Below, piece after piece: positions 56,802 to 64,000 of a DNA stretch of 64,000 bases. The notes beneath the pieces are model-generated. The model worked only from the letters and a program-made list of their open reading frames with translations, was not told the origin of the DNA and searched no databases. Origin of the DNA: Pseudomonas flexibilis. Lineage in GTDB: Bacteria > Pseudomonadota > Gammaproteobacteria > Pseudomonadales > Pseudomonadaceae. The number at the start of each line of letters is the position of its first letter. Position 1 is the first letter of the stretch. The stretch covers positions 1-64,000 of the forward strand of contig NZ_JRUD01000003.1 of assembly GCF_000802425.1 (NCBI RefSeq). Direction: 5' to 3'. The position numbers and the translations under genes are program-made.

Positions 56802-57674
56802 ATGAGTCAGGTGCTGGATGAACTGGTGGCTCTGCTGAGCCTGGAAACCATTGAGGAAAATCTGTTTCGTGGCGCCAGCCAGGACCTGGGGTTTCCCCAG
56901 CTGTTCGGCGGCCAGGTGCTTGGCCAGGCGCTGTCCGCCGCCTGCCAGACGGTGATTGCCGATCGCCATGTGCACTCGCTGCACGGTTACTTCCTGCGCG
57001 CGGGCGATGCCCTGCTGCCGGTGGTCTACCAGGTGGAGCGGGTGCGTGACGGCGGCAGCTTCAGCACCCGGCGGGTCACCGCGATCCAGAAGGGTCAGCC
57101 GATCTTCTTCTGCAGTGCCTCCTTCCAGGCCGACGAGCCGGGCTTCGAGCACCAGCCGAGCATGCCGGAGGGCATCGAGGCGCCGGAAAACCTGCCCAGC
57201 GAAATGGACCTGTTCAGCCCGCATGCCGAGCGCATCCCGCAGCCGATGCGCGACAAGATCTTCTGTGCCAAACCGATCCAGATTCGTCCGGTGAACCCCG
57301 GCGATCCCTTCCGGCCGAAACCCAGCGAGCCGCTGAACATGTACTGGTTCAAGGCCGACGGCAGCCTGTCGGCCAACCCGGCGCTGCACAAGTACCTGCT
57401 GGCCTACGCCTCGGACTTCGGTCTGTTGACCGCGTCGCTGCGTCCGCACGGCGCCTCGTTCTGGCAGCCGGACATGCAGGTGGCCAGCCTCGACCACGCC
57501 TTGTGGTTCCACCGCGACCTGAAGATGGACGACTGGCACCTGTACGTTCAGGAAAGCCCGTGGAGCGGCGGCGCGCGGGGTTTCAGCCGCGGCAGCATCT
57601 TCAACCGCGCCGGCGAACTGGTGGCCTCGGTGGCCCAGGAAGGACTGATCCGTCGTCGGGAGAGCCGTGCATGA
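56802..57674 (+). CDS. tesB: acyl-CoA thioesterase II
   Basis: A 290-residue double hot-dog thioesterase that hydrolyses medium/long acyl-CoA. FRGASQDLGFPQLFGGQVLGQAL, HSLHGYFLRAGDALLPVVYQVERVRDG (spanning RDGGSFSTRRVTA) and SLDHALWFHRDLKMDDWHLY are TesB landmarks including the Asp/Thr/Gln network. GAGGAAA precedes ATG 56802. The end overlaps the HAD gene (ATGA), so the two are coupled. Confidence 0.94.
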   Translation: MSQVLDELVALLSLETIEENLFRGASQDLGFPQLFGGQVLGQALSAACQTVIADRHVHSLHGYFLRAGDALLPVVYQVERVRDGGSFSTRRVTAIQKGQPIFFCSASFQADEPGFEHQPSMPEGIEAPENLPSEMDLFSPHAERIPQPMRDKIFCAKPIQIRPVNPGDPFRPKPSEPLNMYWFKADGSLSANPALHKYLLAYASDFGLLTASLRPHGASFWQPDMQVASLDHALWFHRDLKMDDWHLYVQESPWSGGARGFSRGSIFNRAGELVASVAQEGLIRRRESRA

Positions 57675-58261
57675 ACTTGCGCGATGTCCGGCACTGGGTG
57701 TTCGACATGGACGGCACACTGACTGTCGCCGTGCATGATTTCGCGGCGATTCGCCGGGCGCTGGACATTCCCGCCGAGGACGACATCCTCGTCCACCTGG
57801 CCGAGCTGCCGGCCGAGCAGGCGCGGGCCAAGCGGGCCTGGCTGCTGGAGCACGAGCGTGAACTGGCACTGGCCGCGCAGCCGGCGCCCGGCGCGGTGGC
57901 ACTGGTGCGGCACCTGTGCGAACGCGGCGTGCGCCTGGGCGTGCTGACGCGCAATGCTCACGAGCTGGCTCAGCTCACCCTCGACGGCATCGGCCTGGGC
58001 GACTGCTTCGAGCGCGATGATGTTCTCGGCCGTGACGAGGCGCCGCCCAAGCCGCATCCCGGCGGCCTGCTGAAGCTGGCGGCGCGTTGGGAAATACCCA
58101 CACGGAGCCTGGTGATGGTCGGCGACTACCGCTTCGATCTGGAGTGCGCCCGCGCCGCCGGCGCGCGCAGTGTGCTGGTCAACCTGCCGGGCAACCCCTG
58201 GCCGGAGCTGGCCGACTGGCACGCCCGCGATTGTGCAGAGCTGCACGGCTGGCTGCGGTAG
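57671..58261 (+). CDS. HAD-family phosphatase
   Basis: A 196-residue haloacid dehalogenase-like hydrolase. The nucleophile/acid pair is D12 and D14 in VFDMDGTLT. Motif II is VLTRNAHE, motif III Lys in PPKPHPGGL, and motif IV GDYRFDLECARAAG. A small helical cap follows motif I. The closest functional class is phosphoglycolate-phosphatase-like, but the substrate is not predictable. The stop TAG lies in GGTAGGA, a likely repeat edge. Confidence 0.88.
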   Translation: MNLRDVRHWVFDMDGTLTVAVHDFAAIRRALDIPAEDDILVHLAELPAEQARAKRAWLLEHERELALAAQPAPGAVALVRHLCERGVRLGVLTRNAHELAQLTLDGIGLGDCFERDDVLGRDEAPPKPHPGGLLKLAARWEIPTRSLVMVGDYRFDLECARAAGARSVLVNLPGNPWPELADWHARDCAELHGWLR

Positions 58262-58371
58262 GACGGCTGCCCGCGCCCGTCGCGGGGTCGTGGGGGCGGC
58301 GTTAGCTGCGATGTTCTGGTCGAAGCGTTCGTGCAGGCCATAGCCACACGCTCGCTGAAGTCGTTCCCACA
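58258..58371. repeat. decayed REP-like pair after the HAD gene
   Basis: CGTGGGGGCGGCGTTAGCTG and CGCTCGCTGAAGTCGTTCCC then ACAGG (to about 58372) are mismatched inverted REP-like halves. The preceding GTAGGACGG contains the HAD gene's stop. The 58262-58418 interval holds nothing else. Confidence 0.55.
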
Positions 58372-58418
58372 GGTCCGGGCGGTCGGTTCTTTCCGGACGG
58401 TGTGCCCGAACGCGCCAC

Positions 58419-59282
58419 CTACAACCGTGGCGCCTCGAAGGTATCGCAGCGCCCGGCCTCGCCGCTGTCGAAGCCGATGCGGAACCAGTGCACCCGTTGT
58501 GCGGATGAGCCATGGGTAAAGGAATCCGGCACCACCTGCCCCTGGGTGCGCTTCTGCAGGCGGTCATCGCCGATCGCGCTGGCGGCGTTCAGCGCTTCCT
58601 CCAGATCGCCTTCCTCCATCCAGTCCAGGCGCCGCTGCGCATGGTGCGCCCAGACGCCGGCCAGGCAGTCGGCCTGCAGTTCCTGACGCACCAACAATCC
58701 GCCTGCTCCCTCAATCGGTTCGCCACGCTGACGGGCGGCCTCGACCTGACGGGAGATACCCAGCAGGGTCTGCACATGGTGGCCCACTTCGTGGGCGATC
58801 ACGTAGGCCTGGGCGAAATCACCGGCGGCGCCGAAGCGCTGCTCCAGTTCCGCGAAGAATTGCAGGTCCAGGTACACCTGCCGGTCGGCCGGGCAGTAGA
58901 ACGGGCCGACCGCCGAGGACGCGAAACCGCAGGCCGAATTGACTCCGCCGCTGAACAGCACCAGGCGCGGATGTTCATACTGGCCGCCCGCCTGTGCGAA
59001 CAGCGCGTCCCAGGTGTCCTCGGTGTCACCCAGCACGGCGCGCACGAACTGGCTGTGCGGATCGTCGGCCGACGGGGGAGCGGCCTGCTGTCCGACCCCC
59101 GGTGTACCGCCCGGACCGGCCAGCTGGCCGAGGATCTGCAGCGGGTCCTGGCCCATCATCAGGCTCAGGACCACCACGATGGCGATGCCGCCCAGGCCCA
59201 GCCCGCCACCGACGCGCAGACCGCGTCCACCGCTGCGGGCATCCACCACGTTGTCGCTTCGACGGGCACGTTTCCAGCGCAT
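58419..59282 (-). CDS. YpfJ-type neutral zinc metallopeptidase
   Basis: A 287-residue membrane-anchored metalloprotease-like protein. A basic N terminus (MRWKRARRSDNV) and Gly-rich stretch precede one transmembrane helix (about 30-45). The conserved domain has SGGVNSACGFASSAVGPFYC, AYVIAHEVGHHVQ (zinc site H164-E165-x-x-H168) and QELQADCLAGVWAHH. The C terminus faces the periplasm. The protease function is inferred from HExxH. It is monocistronic and divergent from the M48 gene. Confidence 0.9.
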   Translation of the reverse strand: MRWKRARRSDNVVDARSGGRGLRVGGGLGLGGIAIVVVLSLMMGQDPLQILGQLAGPGGTPGVGQQAAPPSADDPHSQFVRAVLGDTEDTWDALFAQAGGQYEHPRLVLFSGGVNSACGFASSAVGPFYCPADRQVYLDLQFFAELEQRFGAAGDFAQAYVIAHEVGHHVQTLLGISRQVEAARQRGEPIEGAGGLLVRQELQADCLAGVWAHHAQRRLDWMEEGDLEEALNAASAIGDDRLQKRTQGQVVPDSFTHGSSAQRVHWFRIGFDSGEAGRCDTFEAPRL

Positions 59283-59401
59283 GGCAGCTCTCCGCAAATC
59301 GACGTGGCGTTGAGTATGGTCGATGGGCCGTCCGGCTGGCGGCTTGTCGCGTTCCGATGCGGCGACCTAGGATTACCCTGTCATTGAGGCAGGTATGACA
59401 G

Positions 59402-60217
59402 ATGAAGCGTCCCTCGTTACCCACCACCGTGCTGGCCTGCGCCCTGGCTGCCGGTTGCCAGGCGGTGAACACCACCAGCGGCGGCGCCGTGGGCGTCGAT
59501 CGCAAGCAGTACATGTTCAGCATGCTGTCGACCGAGCAGGTCAACCAGATGTACGCGCAGTCGTACCACGAGGCCATCAGCCAGGCGGCCAGCGCGGGCG
59601 TGCTGGTGAAGGGGACTGCCGATGCCCGGCGGGTACAGACGATTTCCCAGCGCCTGATCGCCCAGGCCCCGGTGTTCCGGCCGGATGCCGCCCAGTGGCC
59701 CTGGGAAGTCAGCCTGATCTCCAGCCAGGAGATGAACGCCAACTGCGGGCCGGGCGGCAAGATCATGGTCTACACCGGGCTGATCGAGCAGCTGAAGCTG
59801 ACCGACGACGAACTGGCCGCGGTGATCGGCCATGAGATTGCCCATGCCCTGCGCGAGCACAGCCGCGAAGCCCTGTCCAAGGCCTATGGCGTGGAGTTGG
59901 CCACCCAGCTCGGCGCTGCGCTGGGCGTGGGGCAGGGCGGCTTGCAGATGGCCAACCTGGGTGTCGAGTACCTGATGACCCTGCCCAACAGTCGCGGCAA
60001 CGAGAACGAGGCGGACCTGATCGGCCTGGAGCTTTCGGCGCGTGCCGGCTACGACCCGAACGCCGCCCTCACGCTGTGGGAAAAGATGGCCCGCGCCGCC
60101 AACGGCGCGCCGCCGGAATTCATGAGCACCCACCCGTCTTCCAGCACGCGCATGAGCAACCTGCGCGAGACCATTCCCAAGGTGATGCCGCTCTACCGGC
60201 AGGCGACGTCGCGGTAG
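59402..60217 (+). CDS. M48-family metalloprotease lipoprotein (LoiP-like)
   Basis: A 271-residue outer-membrane lipoprotein protease. The signal ends in lipobox LAAGC (Cys19). The M48 domain has GHEIAHALREH (H144-E145-x-x-H148) and the third-ligand region GNENEADLIGLEL. STHPSSSTRM is the substrate-binding strand. Family members degrade misfolded outer-membrane proteins. The stop TAG (60215-60217) lies in GCGGTAGGA, the start of a repeat element. Confidence 0.9.
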   Translation: MKRPSLPTTVLACALAAGCQAVNTTSGGAVGVDRKQYMFSMLSTEQVNQMYAQSYHEAISQAASAGVLVKGTADARRVQTISQRLIAQAPVFRPDAAQWPWEVSLISSQEMNANCGPGGKIMVYTGLIEQLKLTDDELAAVIGHEIAHALREHSREALSKAYGVELATQLGAALGVGQGGLQMANLGVEYLMTLPNSRGNENEADLIGLELSARAGYDPNAALTLWEKMARAANGAPPEFMSTHPSSSTRMSNLRETIPKVMPLYRQATSR

Positions 60218-60352
60218 GACAGGCAACGCTTTATTGTCCGCCGTCACGCCGGAACGGGCGCCCCTGGCGGTCAGATAGAGCGCTGACCGCCCTACGCCAA
60301 TACCCGCTTCATAGGGCGGACAACGTCTTTCTTGGCCGCCGTCGCGCGGTTT
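60214..60352. repeat. compound GTAGGG-type element between the M48 and GDT1 genes
   Basis: Overlapping, inverted copies: GTAGGACAGGCAACGC then TTTATTGTCCGCCG, AGAGCGCTGACCGCCCTACG, and CATAGGGCGGACAACGTC then TTTCTTGGCCGCCG. It starts inside the M48 stop codon and fills most of the convergent interval 60218-60389. Confidence 0.75.
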
Positions 60353-60389
60353 CGCTCAATGAGCGCCCAAGCAAGGGGCTGCTCCGCTG

Positions 60390-60977
60390 CTACCCCAGCA
60401 GCCCTGCCAGGTGCAGGGCCTGATAGGCGGCATACAGTCCCAGCAGCAGGAAGGCCAGCGCCGCCAGGCGATGGATCAGCTTCAGCGGCAGGCGCTCGGC
60501 GGCGAAGTTGCCGGCCAGCACCACCGGCACGTTGGCCAGCAGCATGCCCAGCGTGGTGCCCAGCACGACCATGACGAAGTCCGGGTACTGCGCGGCGAGC
60601 ATCACCGTGGCGATCTGCGTCTTGTCGCCCATTTCGGCGAGGAAGAAGGCGATCAGCGTGGTGATGAAGGCGCCATGACGCTTGAAGCGGCTGCCTTCGT
60701 TCTCGTCCAGGGTGTCGGGAATCAGCGCCCAGGCCGCCACTACCAGGAAGGCCACGGCCAGCAGGCTGTGCAGCAGCACCGGCGTCAGCCAGTCGGCGAT
60801 CCAGTTGCCCACCGCGCCGGCGGCGAAATGGTTGGCCAGGGTGGCAACGACGATCCCGGCGATGATCGGCCAGGGCTTGCGGAAACGGGCAGCGAGCACC
60901 AGGGCGAGCAACTGTGTCTTGTCGCCGATTTCGGCCAGGGTGACGATTCCGGTGGGGACCAGCAGGGATTCCAGCAT
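60390..60977 (-). CDS. TMEM165/GDT1-family manganese exporter
   Basis: A 195-residue membrane protein with six to seven helices and two copies of the family signature E-x-G-D-K-[TS]: LAEIGDKTQ (E16-K20) and LAEMGDKTQ. Bacterial members (MneA/Mnx type) export Mn2+ and protect from manganese toxicity. The gene is preceded by a yybP-ykoY (manganese) riboswitch, which strongly supports Mn2+ as substrate. AGGAAG precedes ATG 60977 at about 6 bases. Confidence 0.92.
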   Translation of the reverse strand: MLESLLVPTGIVTLAEIGDKTQLLALVLAARFRKPWPIIAGIVVATLANHFAAGAVGNWIADWLTPVLLHSLLAVAFLVVAAWALIPDTLDENEGSRFKRHGAFITTLIAFFLAEMGDKTQIATVMLAAQYPDFVMVVLGTTLGMLLANVPVVLAGNFAAERLPLKLIHRLAALAFLLLGLYAAYQALHLAGLLG

Positions 60978-61015
60978 CAGGCTTCCTAAAGGGGTGGGTC
61001 GACAAGAGAACGCAA

Positions 61016-61180
61016 TGACACGCACGCCCACCCACCCCGGGTCGGGTCGTTCGTGTCACAGGTCTTGTCAAACCCCAGGCTTCAAGCCTGTCGGGTCGCC
61101 GGCGCCATGGTCTGTGGACCAAGCATGTTGACGCGGGCCGCGCGAGCAGGGCGCTCGCAGGAGACTACTCCCCCAGGACG
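61016..61180 (-). promoter_or_regulatory. yybP-ykoY manganese riboswitch
   Basis: Reading leftwards: GGGGGAGTAG (61174-61165), a stem-loop, GTCAACAT (61132-61125) followed by GGTCC...GGACC-type pairing, and the 3' strand CAAGACCT (61067-61060). GGGGAGUAG, GUCAACAU and the closing AAGACC are the diagnostic conserved segments of the yybP-ykoY aptamer, which senses Mn2+. Just downstream TGACACG...CGTGTCA (61058-61016) can form a long hairpin containing GC-rich sequence, a plausible expression platform placed about 40 bases before the start codon. It should switch on the exporter when Mn2+ is high. Confidence 0.88.
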
Positions 61181-61264
61181 GCGGGCATTCTGCCCAACGA
61201 GGCGGGTGGGTGCAAGCCTGACGTCCTGCCGCTTAACCGCTCCTCGTGCGACCGGCGGTACCGG

Positions 61265-61422
61265 TGCGATGGTGGACAAGGAAAACGTTGTCCATCCTAC
61301 GTAGGGTGGATCGCGCTTCATCGATCCACCAACGCACTGCAAGATGCGGCCGGCGAGGTGCGGCCGGCAAGGTGCGCCGTGCAGTCACCCAAAAGCATCG
61401 CGGCTAAAGCCCCTCCCACCAG
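61265..61422. repeat. cluster of GTAGGGTGG-type and REP-like repeats upstream of the riboswitch
   Basis: GATGGTGGACAAGGAAAACG then TTGTCCATCCTACG (to about 61301) is a right half. It is joined to GTAGGGTGGATCGCGCTTC with ATCGATCCACCAACG, a third subtype. ATCGCGGCTAAAGCCCCTCC then CACCAG (61397-61422) is a REP-like unit. They occupy the gap 61181-61428, in which no gene is seen and no promoter for the riboswitch transcript could be fixed. Confidence 0.75.
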
Positions 61423-61428
61423 TCCCGG

Positions 61429-62430
61429 TCAGGAGCTGCGCCGCGCCCGGTAGATGCGGAATCCCTGCCTCTCGGCCAGTGTGACGCACGGACCCAGGTG
61501 CTGCTCGATCAGCGGCGGGTACTTGAGGAAGCTGTTGGCCACCAGCCGCAGTTCGCCGCCGGGGCGCAGGAAGCGGGCAGCGTCGCGCAGCAGGGTTTCG
61601 CTGGCCTGGTAGTCGGTGTGCACGCCCTGGTGGAACGGCGGGTTGCTGACGATGGCCGCCAGCCCGGTGGGCGCGGCGTGAATGCCGTCGCCGGCGATCA
61701 GCTCGGCGTCCAGGCCGTTGGCGGCCAGGGTCAGGCGACTGCTGGCCAGGGCGAAGGCGTCCACATCCAGCATCAGCAGCGGACTGGCCGGGTAGCGGCG
61801 CTTGAGCACCGCGCCGAGCACGCCGGCGCCGCAGCCGAAATCCAGCAGCGGCCCGGCCGGCAGGTCTTCCAGATGCTCCAGCAGCAGGGCGCTGCCGGCG
61901 TCGAGGCGTCCATGGCTGAACACGCCGGGCAGGGTGACCACCTGCAGCGGGCCGTCGGCCAGCGGCAGCTCGTAGCGTTGCGCCAGGTCTTCCAGCACCG
62001 GGACCGCGGGTGCCTGTTCGACCTGCACCTGCCACAGCTGGCAATGCCGGGCGCTGTCCAGCTTGCGCGGCGTGCCATAGGTGGCCAGCTGCTTGGCGGC
62101 GCGTTCCACGCCGGCACGCTTTTCGCCGACCAGGTACAGCAACTTGCCCGCCAGCTGGGCGGCCAGGGACTGCAACAGGTAATCGGTCAGCTCGCGGGAC
62201 TTGGGCAGGAACAGCACGGCGGTCTCGAACCGCGTCTCGGGCGGCGTGGTGCCGAACCGGCTGCGCTCGGGGAAGCGTGCCTGCAGTGTGGCCTGCTCGC
62301 CGGCGTGCCAGCTCCAGCCAATGGCGTCGGGCAGGGCGGCGAGCAGGTCGTCGGCCGGCAGGCCGGCCAGCAGCACCGTGCCGGTGAACAGCTCGGCCTG
62401 GCGCAGCAGCACTTCGCTTCGTGGATCCAT
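61429..62430 (-). CDS. rsmC: 16S rRNA (guanine-1207-N2)-methyltransferase
   Basis: A 333-residue SAM-dependent methyltransferase with the RsmC layout: an N-terminal degenerate methyltransferase-like domain (about 1-165) and a C-terminal catalytic domain. The latter has [18 protein letters not shown] (SAM loop) and [10 protein letters not shown] (NPPF catalytic motif). [17 protein letters not shown] links them. It methylates G1207 in the small subunit. ATG 62430 is preceded by GGGAGG-like purines. Confidence 0.9.
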   Translation of the reverse strand: MDPRSEVLLRQAELFTGTVLLAGLPADDLLAALPDAIGWSWHAGEQATLQARFPERSRFGTTPPETRFETAVLFLPKSRELTDYLLQSLAAQLAGKLLYLVGEKRAGVERAAKQLATYGTPRKLDSARHCQLWQVQVEQAPAVPVLEDLAQRYELPLADGPLQVVTLPGVFSHGRLDAGSALLLEHLEDLPAGPLLDFGCGAGVLGAVLKRRYPASPLLMLDVDAFALASSRLTLAANGLDAELIAGDGIHAAPTGLAAIVSNPPFHQGVHTDYQASETLLRDAARFLRPGGELRLVANSFLKYPPLIEQHLGPCVTLAERQGFRIYRARRSS

Positions 62431-62443
62431 GGGAGGTCTCCTG

Positions 62444-63397
62444 TCAGCCGACCACGCGCAGCGCTGCGCCGGCGCGGAAGGCGCGGGCGTTTTCGGCCAG
62501 TTGTTCGAGGATGCGCTGGCGCGCCTCGCGGCTGCCCCAGGCGCAGTGCGGGGTGAGGATAAGCCGGGGGATGTCCGGCGCAAGCAGCGGATTGCCGTTG
62601 CGCGGCGGCTCCTCGCTGAGCACGTCGCTGGCCGCGCCGCCCAGGTGGCCGCTGCGCAGGGCGTCGGCCAGGGCCTGTTCATCCACCAGTCCGCCGCGTG
62701 CGGTGTTCACCAGCAGCGCGCCGGGCTTGAGCAGCGCCAACTCGCGGGCGCCGATCAGTTTGCGGGTCTGTTCGGTGAGCGGGCAATGCAGACTGAGGGC
62801 GTCCACCTGCGGCAGCAGCTGGTCCAGCGGCAGATAGCCGGGGCGCGCCGGCCGCCCCGGCAACTGGCCGAGCAGCACGCGCAGGCCGAAGGCCTCGGCC
62901 AGCCGTGCCACGGCGCCGCCCAGCTCGCCATGGCCGAGGATGCCCAGGGTCTTGCCGGCCAGTTCGACGATCGGGAAATCCAGCAGGCAGAACTGCGGCG
63001 CCTGCTGCCAGCGGCCGGCACGCACGGCGGACTGATAGTCGCTGAGATTGCCGGCCAGGGCGAGCAGCAGCATCAGGCAGTGCTGGGCCACCGAGGCGGT
63101 GCCGTAGCCCTGGCAGTTGCACACGGTGATGCCGCGCGCCCGGGCGGCGGCCAGGTCGACGTTGTTGGTGCCAGTGGCGGAGATCAGCACCAGCTTCAGC
63201 TCCGGGCAGGCGGCCAGCACCTGCTCGGTCAGCGGCACCTTGTTGCTGATTGCCACCTGGGCGCCGCGCAGGCGTTCGATGACTTGCTCCGGCGTGCTGG
63301 CGCTGTGCAGCGTCAGGCGGTCGAAGCAGGCATGCAGGCTGCTGAAATCAAGGTCGTCGAGGGTGGCGGAGTCGAGGAAAACGGCGTTGAAGGACAT
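62444..63397 (-). CDS. D-2-hydroxyacid dehydrogenase (glycerate/hydroxypyruvate type)
   Basis: A 317-residue NAD(P)-dependent reductase. The cofactor loop is [19 protein letters not shown] (GxGxxG-like with His), the catalytic Arg is in [14 protein letters not shown], the Glu in SEEPP, and the His in [27 protein letters not shown] is typical of the HprA/glycerate dehydrogenase group. It could act on hydroxypyruvate or glyoxylate, complementing the distant Hyi/reductase pair. 14 bases separate it from rsmC, so the two are co-transcribed. Confidence 0.87.
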   Translation of the reverse strand: MSFNAVFLDSATLDDLDFSSLHACFDRLTLHSASTPEQVIERLRGAQVAISNKVPLTEQVLAACPELKLVLISATGTNNVDLAAARARGITVCNCQGYGTASVAQHCLMLLLALAGNLSDYQSAVRAGRWQQAPQFCLLDFPIVELAGKTLGILGHGELGGAVARLAEAFGLRVLLGQLPGRPARPGYLPLDQLLPQVDALSLHCPLTEQTRKLIGARELALLKPGALLVNTARGGLVDEQALADALRSGHLGGAASDVLSEEPPRNGNPLLAPDIPRLILTPHCAWGSREARQRILEQLAENARAFRAGAALRVVG

Positions 63398-63460
63398 GGC
63401 GGCGGGGCTGCAGGTATAGAAAGCGAGAGGTTAACAGAGGCTGACAGGACCGTGGTTTGG

Positions 63461-63643
63461 GTAGGGCGGTCGGCGCCGTTCCGGCCGCCGGTGCGGCCCG
63501 ACCAAGGCTTCGGTAGGGGGGAAGGTGGCCAACGCGTTGCGTTGGCCACCCTGCCGAAACTCCTGCCAGCGCTCGCGGACAGGTCCGCCCCCACAGGAGC
63601 AATAGCATGTGCCCTGTGGGAGCGAATTCATTCGCGAGCTATT
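63461..63643. repeat. GTAGGG-type elements and REP-like pair before the dehydrogenase
   Basis: GTAGGGCGGTCGGCGCCG (from 63461) and a GTAGGGGGGAAGGTGGCC...GGCCACCCTGCC unit (about 63513-63554) are followed by AGCGCTCGCGGACAGGTCCG and CCTGTGGGAGCGAATTCATT then CGCGAGC (63612-63640), an inverted REP pair. The interval 63398-63649 has no gene. Confidence 0.78.
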
Positions 63644-63649
63644 CGGCGG

Positions 63650-64000
63650 TCAGCCCGCCACCAGCACCCGAATGGCTTCCAGGCGCAGCGAGGCCTTGTC
63701 CAGGTAGCTCAGGCCGTCCTCGCGCTGGCGGCGCAGCGCCTCGATTTCGCTGTCGCGCACGCTCGGGTTGACCGCCTGAAGGGCGGTGAGGCGCGCCAGT
63801 TCCTCGTCCAGCTCGGCAGCGAAGCGCTGCTTGGCCTCGGCAACGCGCTCGGCGTGGCGCGGCGCCATCTTGTCCTCGGCCAGCTTGAACTGCTGGCTCA
63901 GCACATCGCGCTGGGCCTGCACGAACTTGTTGGCGCTGGCGCGCGGCACGCTTTCCAGCTGGTCGTTGAGGGTGTCGAAGCTCACCTTGCTGGCCAGGTC
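63650..64000 (-). CDS. rapA: RNA polymerase-associated protein RapA, C-terminal part (gene runs off the window)
   Basis: The reading frame is open to the window end, so only the last 116 residues are seen. They match the RapA C terminus: [20 protein letters not shown], a charged helix ([20 protein letters not shown]), and [20 protein letters not shown] at the end. RapA is a Swi2/Snf2 ATPase that recycles RNA polymerase from stalled post-termination complexes; its helicase domains lie beyond the window. The internal ATG at 63985 is not the true start. The REP pair ends 7 bases after the stop. Confidence 0.9.
   Translation of the reverse strand, partial: DLASKVSFDTLNDQLESVPRASANKFVQAQRDVLSQQFKLAEDKMAPRHAERVAEAKQRFAAELDEELARLTALQAVNPSVRDSEIEALRRQREDGLSYLDKASLRLEAIRVLVAG

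Overview
The window is high-GC gammaproteobacterial chromosome, almost certainly Pseudomonas sensu lato. The evidence is gene content and order: BraCDEFG, a RnfABCDGE-nth-PA3496-like block followed by metG-apbC-dcd (the PA3480-PA3496 order of P. aeruginosa, from memory), rimI with a pseudomonad-type HolD, folM/folX, and many Pseudomonas-style intergenic palindromes. About 67 protein genes are supported. One of them (58 aa, at 36753-36929) is short enough to be missed by a length cut-off. No tRNA, CRISPR array, prophage or transposase gene was seen.

Layout. 1-195: a technical artefact (transposase-adapter sequence) joined to the last bases of a 5S rRNA and the rRNA-operon terminator, so the contig was cut at an rRNA operon. 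356-3519: three exported proteins sharing a motif just after the signal peptide. 3645-6884: E. coli-type leuA, holD-like, rimI and an acidic protein. 6977-10840: a membrane-anchored 5'-nucleotidase-family protein and a TPM/TPM/LemA operon. 10966-14202: an ABC importer of the phosphonate/selenate type. 15379-20250: the branched-chain amino-acid importer braCDEFG. 20235-25846: a chemoreceptor, an outer-membrane protein, a tartronate-semialdehyde reductase/hydroxypyruvate isomerase pair and an MFS transporter. 25993-32713: thiolase, medium-chain acyl-CoA ligase, DUF1302 and DUF1329, probably a fatty-acid or fatty-ester uptake and activation locus. 33003-36552: FemAB-like protein, periplasmic cyclophilin and a divergent LysR/azoR pair.

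36753-43985 carries the PA3496-like gene, nth and the Rnf electron-transport complex, whose RnfC has a long repeat-bearing tail. 44088-52768 holds a GCS2-like protein, a 105-aa orphan, metG, apbC, bacteriohemerythrin, dcd, a SulP transporter and a PA4642-like gene. 52877-56123 holds HopJ-like, DUF1244, folX, folM, a monooxygenase-domain protein and a possible PilZ-like protein. 56295-60217 has flavodoxin, tesB, a HAD phosphatase and two metalloproteases. 60390-61180 is a GDT1/TMEM165 manganese exporter under a yybP-ykoY riboswitch. The window ends with rsmC, a D-2-hydroxyacid dehydrogenase and the 3' end of rapA.

Two families of intergenic repeats are scattered throughout: REP-like palindromes with a GGGAGC...GCGAGC core, and larger elements whose ends read GTAGGGTGG/CCACCCTAC. 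Several of the latter sit so that their TAG is the stop codon of the neighbouring gene. Most of the window is housekeeping. The least explained items are the three-protein exported cassette, the RnfC tail, the 105-aa orphan and the repeat/stop-codon relationship.
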